A DNA stretch of 7,466 nt, from positions 1 through 7,466 of the forward strand of contig CAMUJQ010000050.1 in NCBI GenBank assembly GCA_947089305.1, read 5' to 3'. The notes below the pieces were generated by a model that worked only from the letters and a program-made list of their open reading frames with translations, searched no databases and was not told the DNA's origin. The translations under genes were made by a program, and so were the position numbers. Shown here in pieces: positions 4,575 to 7,466 of the stretch (the first letter of the stretch is position 1; each line of letters opens with the position of its first letter). This DNA comes from an uncultured Clostridia bacterium (GTDB lineage: Bacteria > Bacillota > Clostridia > Christensenellales > UBA1242).

Positions 4575-6107
4575 ATTCCATTTTTTATTTGGTTCAATAT
4601 TAAGTGATTTTGCAATACTTGCTGTAACATTAGATAAACCAAAACTACCTTTATTAAGTTCAAAAGGTTTTCCATTAAAATTAATAGCAGAAAACCATAC
4701 AGGATTTATCGTGTGACTAGACACAATATTATTATTTTTATCTATCATTATATCTGCATTGCCGTGGTCAGCTGTTACAATTAAATTAAATTTATTTTTT
4801 TTGCAACAATTATATATTTTTTTTAAGCACTTATCAACAGTTTTACAAGCGATTATAGTTGCTTTAAAATTACCTGTATGACCAACCATATCGCCATTAG
4901 CAAAATTGCATTTTATAAATTGATAATTATTCGATTTAATTGCATTTAAGCAGGCTTTTGTAATTTTTTCCGCCTTCATTTTTGGTTTTTGACTAAAAAT
5001 AACTTTGTCGCTTTGAATTTCTTCATAATCTTCATAATTTTTATCAAAAGAATCAGGAAAATTACCATTAAAATAATAGGTTACATGCCCATATTTTTGC
5101 GTTTCAGCAACAGTATATTGTTTTATTTTGTTTTTGCTTAAATATTCAGTTAATGTGTTTTCAATCTTTTGAGGAACACTAATATAATTTAAAGGACAAT
5201 TTTTTTCAGCATCATAAAGTAATATTCCAGCGAATAAACAATTATTTATTTTTTTATAATCTTCTTCAGAAATATATTTTCCATAATCAAACATAGCACA
5301 AGTTTCAATTGCTCTATCAACTCTATAATTTAAAAGTAAAACGCTATCGCCATTATTAATTAAACCATTAGAATTTAAAATATAACAAGGGGCATTTTCA
5401 TCTGTTGCATTTGGAGTGTTTTTATAATATTTATTAAGTTCAGTTTCAATATTTTTAGTTTTAATTCCATAACCTTCAACAATAGTTTTAAAACCAAGAG
5501 TAACTTTAGTTGTATCACTCTCATATCTATCCATCAAAATTGTGTTGCGACCACTAGCTGTTGAAATAAAGGCGTTAATTTTGTTTTTTTGAATGAAATC
5601 GTTAGTTTGTTTAATATATTTATAAGCACTTTGAGGAGAAACATCTCTTCCATCCAGTAAGGCGTGAATACTTATTAGCACCTCGGGAGCAATTTCTTTT
5701 ACCTTTTTTAAAAAAGCAAACAAATGATCAATGTTACTATGAGTGTTTCCGTCACTTAAAAGAATTATCATATTAAATTTATGATTATCTTTTTTAGCAT
5801 TTTCAACAAGCTTTTTAAAGGTTGGCATGTTAAAAATTTCTTGTGTTTTAATTTGTTCATTTAATAAATTTAAACTTTGTTTTATAATTTGGCCACTACC
5901 AAGAACATTATGTCCAACTTCACTATTTCCACTAACACCATTTATTAGTCCAACAGCTTCTCCACTTGCATCAATTAATGTGCTTGCACCTTCATTGATA
6001 ATTTTTTTTAAGTTTTTCATGTTTGCAACATAAACTGCATTGCCAGCAGGGGTTGAATTATGACCTATTCCATCCATTATTACAAGCATTGTATTTTGTA
6101 TATTCAT
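4557..6107 (-). CDS. gpmI: 2,3-bisphosphoglycerate-independent phosphoglycerate mutase
   Basis: This enzyme interconverts 3- and 2-phosphoglycerate in glycolysis through a phosphoserine intermediate and two manganese ions. At 516 aa it is full length. D12 (MDG) and catalytic S62 (GNSEVGH) are present. The second metal and phosphatase ligands are D406 and H410 (GDMVGHTGN), D447 and H448 (TADHGNAD) and H465 (SSHTINP). LSDGNTHSNIDHLFAF and LDGRDVSP are further family motifs. Several segments (GNSEVGHNVLGSG, MDRYESD, HVTYYFNGN, QKPKMKA) resemble the plant and protist type more than the Bacillus type. AAGGAG overlaps the recF stop and lies five bases before the ATG, so it is probably cotranscribed and translationally coupled with recF. 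It is not with the usual gap-pgk-tpi genes. Confidence 0.96.
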   Translation of the reverse strand: MNIQNTMLVIMDGIGHNSTPAGNAVYVANMKNLKKIINEGASTLIDASGEAVGLINGVSGNSEVGHNVLGSGQIIKQSLNLLNEQIKTQEIFNMPTFKKLVENAKKDNHKFNMIILLSDGNTHSNIDHLFAFLKKVKEIAPEVLISIHALLDGRDVSPQSAYKYIKQTNDFIQKNKINAFISTASGRNTILMDRYESDTTKVTLGFKTIVEGYGIKTKNIETELNKYYKNTPNATDENAPCYILNSNGLINNGDSVLLLNYRVDRAIETCAMFDYGKYISEEDYKKINNCLFAGILLYDAEKNCPLNYISVPQKIENTLTEYLSKNKIKQYTVAETQKYGHVTYYFNGNFPDSFDKNYEDYEEIQSDKVIFSQKPKMKAEKITKACLNAIKSNNYQFIKCNFANGDMVGHTGNFKATIIACKTVDKCLKKIYNCCKKNKFNLIVTADHGNADIMIDKNNNIVSSHTINPVWFSAINFNGKPFELNKGSFGLSNVTASIAKSLNIEPNKKWNKSIIK

Positions 6108-6116
6108 TTAAACTCC

Positions 6117-7181
6117 TTAATTTAATGAAATTATGTTATATGTATTTTGTTCTTCTATTTCAGTTGTTGTTAATATAGTTTGAAGACGCGAACAATAGTT
6201 TAACAAGTTTTGTTTTCTATTTTCATCTAATTCACTTAAAACATCGTCGAGAAGTAAAACGGGATATTCTCCAATATTGTGTTTAAAGATTTCAGTTTCA
6301 GCTAATTTTAATGCAAGAGTTGCTGTTCGCTGTTGGCCTTGTGAACCATAAAGCCGTAAATCAAGATTATTTAATGTAATTTTTAAATCATCTCTATGAG
6401 GGCCAACTGTTGTGTGTCTTTGTAAAAAATCTTTTTCAAGTGCTTTAGTATATTCTTTTTCAAGTTTATTTGAAATATCTTCAATATTATTACTAACAAC
6501 TCCAACATATTCAATATTAGCTTCTTCTAATCCTCCAGATAAATAAGAATGTGCCTTTTTTAGTTCGGGTTTAAGAAGTTCGATAAATTCAATGCGTGCT
6601 TTTATAATTTTTGCCCCTTCGCCTATTAATTGGCGTGTAAAAATTTCTAAGCTTGGCATTATTTGCTCTAAAGAAATTGCAGTTTTTAAAAGTTTATTTC
6701 TTTGATCTAATATTTTTTCATATCTAAGTAAAGCATAAAAATAAGTTTTGCTTAATTGACTTAATGCAATATCTAAAAATTTGCGCCTATGTTCAGGAGC
6801 GTCTTTTACAAGTTTTAGCTCATCAGGACAAAAATAAACTGTTGGAACAGTTCCTAATAATTCGCTAACTTTTAAAACAGTGATTTCATTTATTTTAATT
6901 TGCTTTTTTTGTTTTTTTGATAAAGTAATTTCAACAGTAACAGTTCCTACATTTTTTTTAGCGGATAGGTGGATTCGAGAAAAGTCTTTATTAAATTCTA
7001 TAAGCTCAGTTTCTTTAGATAATCGTAAACTTTTTGCAATTGCACAAAAATGAATGGCCTCTAACATATTTGTTTTACCTCTAGCATTTTTGCCACAAAT
7101 AATATTAACGCCATTTTTAAAAGACCAATTTTTATTGGTATGATTTCGATAGTTAACTAATTTTAAGTTTGTAATTTCCAT
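6117..7181 (-). CDS. recF: DNA replication and repair protein RecF
   Basis: RecF is an SMC/Rad50-like ATPase that recognises gapped DNA and helps RecO and RecR load RecA at stalled forks. The 354-aa protein is near the usual length. It starts MEITNLKLVNYRNH, the conserved RecF opening. Walker A is GKNARGKT (30-37), the ABC-type signature is GSQGQQRT (279-286) and Walker B is LLLDD (309-313) followed by VLSELDENR. The helical middle between them is the expected coiled insertion. The ATG at 7181 has no Shine-Dalgarno sequence, and an in-frame stop three codons upstream rules out a longer start. An extended -10 (7190-7198) ends eight bases away, so the mRNA may be leaderless. It lies upstream of dnaA instead of downstream of dnaN, and is paired with gpmI. 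Confidence 0.96.
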   Translation of the reverse strand: MEITNLKLVNYRNHTNKNWSFKNGVNIICGKNARGKTNMLEAIHFCAIAKSLRLSKETELIEFNKDFSRIHLSAKKNVGTVTVEITLSKKQKKQIKINEITVLKVSELLGTVPTVYFCPDELKLVKDAPEHRRKFLDIALSQLSKTYFYALLRYEKILDQRNKLLKTAISLEQIMPSLEIFTRQLIGEGAKIIKARIEFIELLKPELKKAHSYLSGGLEEANIEYVGVVSNNIEDISNKLEKEYTKALEKDFLQRHTTVGPHRDDLKITLNNLDLRLYGSQGQQRTATLALKLAETEIFKHNIGEYPVLLLDDVLSELDENRKQNLLNYCSRLQTILTTTEIEEQNTYNIISLN

Positions 7182-7189
7182 TTCAACTT

Positions 7190-7198
7190 ATTTTAACA
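7190..7198 (-). promoter_or_regulatory. Extended -10 promoter element for recF-gpmI
   Basis: TGTTAAAAT on the minus strand is a TGn-extended -10 with TAAAAT, one mismatch from TATAAT. No good -35 is seen, as can be the case for extended -10 promoters. The predicted start falls about two bases before the recF ATG. Confidence 0.5.
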
Positions 7199-7248
7199 CA
7201 ATAAAAAAAATTATAAAAATAAAAAAACAATATTTTTAATTAAAATTT

Positions 7249-7466
7249 TTATTTAAGTTTTTTAAAATCATGATTATCGAAAATTTTATCATTAAAAAAT
7301 TCCAGCAATGTCATGTTGAAAGTTTCAGCAATTAAATATATAGTTGATAATTTAATATCATTTGTTCGCTCTTTCATTATACATTGAAAAGTAGACATTT
7401 CCATTCCAGAATTTTTTACAAAACTGTATTGGGAAATGTTATGTTCTCTAATTAAATTTGATAGTC
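7249..7466 (-). CDS. Cro/C1-type helix-turn-helix regulator (partial, runs off the right edge)
   Basis: The last 71 codons are visible, in frame from 7464 to a TAA at 7249-7251. The start, about ten residues away by comparison with the family, lies outside the window. The sequence begins LSNLIREHNISQYSFVKNSG and continues through MSTFQCIMKER and STIYLIAETFNMTLLEFFND, which is the five-helix HTH_3 fold. SQYSFVKNSGMEMSTFQCIM covers the helix-turn-helix. A short charged tail (FDNHDFKKLK) follows and there is no second domain, so this is probably a stand-alone small DNA-binding regulator. Its targets are unknown; recF is the next gene downstream, and only an AT-rich gap with no clear terminator separates them. 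Confidence 0.85.
   Translation of the reverse strand, partial: LSNLIREHNISQYSFVKNSGMEMSTFQCIMKERTNDIKLSTIYLIAETFNMTLLEFFNDKIFDNHDFKKLK

Noticed and set aside
5827..6033. Plus-strand open frame of 68 codons
   Set aside because: It is antisense inside the conserved catalytic-serine region of gpmI, which is clearly the real gene.
7231..7250. AT palindrome (TTTTAATTAAAA) after the HTH gene as a terminator
   Set aside because: It has no G-C pairs and no loop, so it would not make a stable terminator hairpin; such symmetry is common in this base composition.
1..7466. CRISPR array, insertion sequence, tRNA, rRNA or defence-gene cluster
   Set aside because: I found no regularly spaced repeats, transposase-like protein, terminal repeats, cloverleaf candidate or recognisable defence domains. 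The window is a core replication region with housekeeping genes.

Overview
The window is very AT-rich chromosomal DNA, roughly a quarter G+C by eye. It looks like a low-GC Bacillota (Firmicutes) bacterium, probably an uncultured anaerobic Clostridia- or Mollicutes-like lineage. The reasons are strong AAGGAG ribosome sites, sigma-A-type promoters, U-tract terminators, a Bacillota-style dnaA/dnaN origin and a rubrerythrin. The tryptophan codons I checked are TGG, so the code looks standard. All eight readable gene ends use TAA. Every gene is on the minus strand, so the reading order is from right to left.

Right edge to centre (7466 to 3736): the tail of a small Cro/C1-type HTH regulator comes first. 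recF and gpmI follow as a tight pair in which the gpmI ribosome site overlaps the recF stop. This unit ends at a hairpin that contains the gpmI stop codon. A rubrerythrin with an unusual Lys/Asn-rich tail comes next, with its own weak promoter and a strong terminator.

Centre (3730 to 935): dnaA has a near-consensus promoter placed so close that the mRNA should begin at or within a few bases of the ATG. The roughly 230-bp gap between dnaA and dnaN holds a cluster of DnaA boxes, several of them in inverted pairs, and an AT-rich stretch beside dnaN. This is the likely replication origin (oriC). dnaN follows and ends at a clean terminator.

Left part (924 to 1): a well-promoted two-gene unit encodes two small proteins of unknown function that look like diverged tandem copies of each other. 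The window ends in the first 19 codons of a membrane-anchored or secreted protein.

DnaA opens the origin, the DnaN clamp supports replication and RecF acts at gaps and stalled forks. The usual dnaA-dnaN-recF-gyrB order is broken: recF lies upstream of dnaA, with glycolytic and oxidative-stress genes between them. I see no CRISPR array, transposon, tRNA or rRNA. I also see no clear new multi-gene system. The points most worth following are the apparently leaderless dnaA and recF transcripts, the inverted-pair origin, the head-on gene orientation right of the origin, the paralogous small-protein pair and the plant-like phosphoglycerate mutase.
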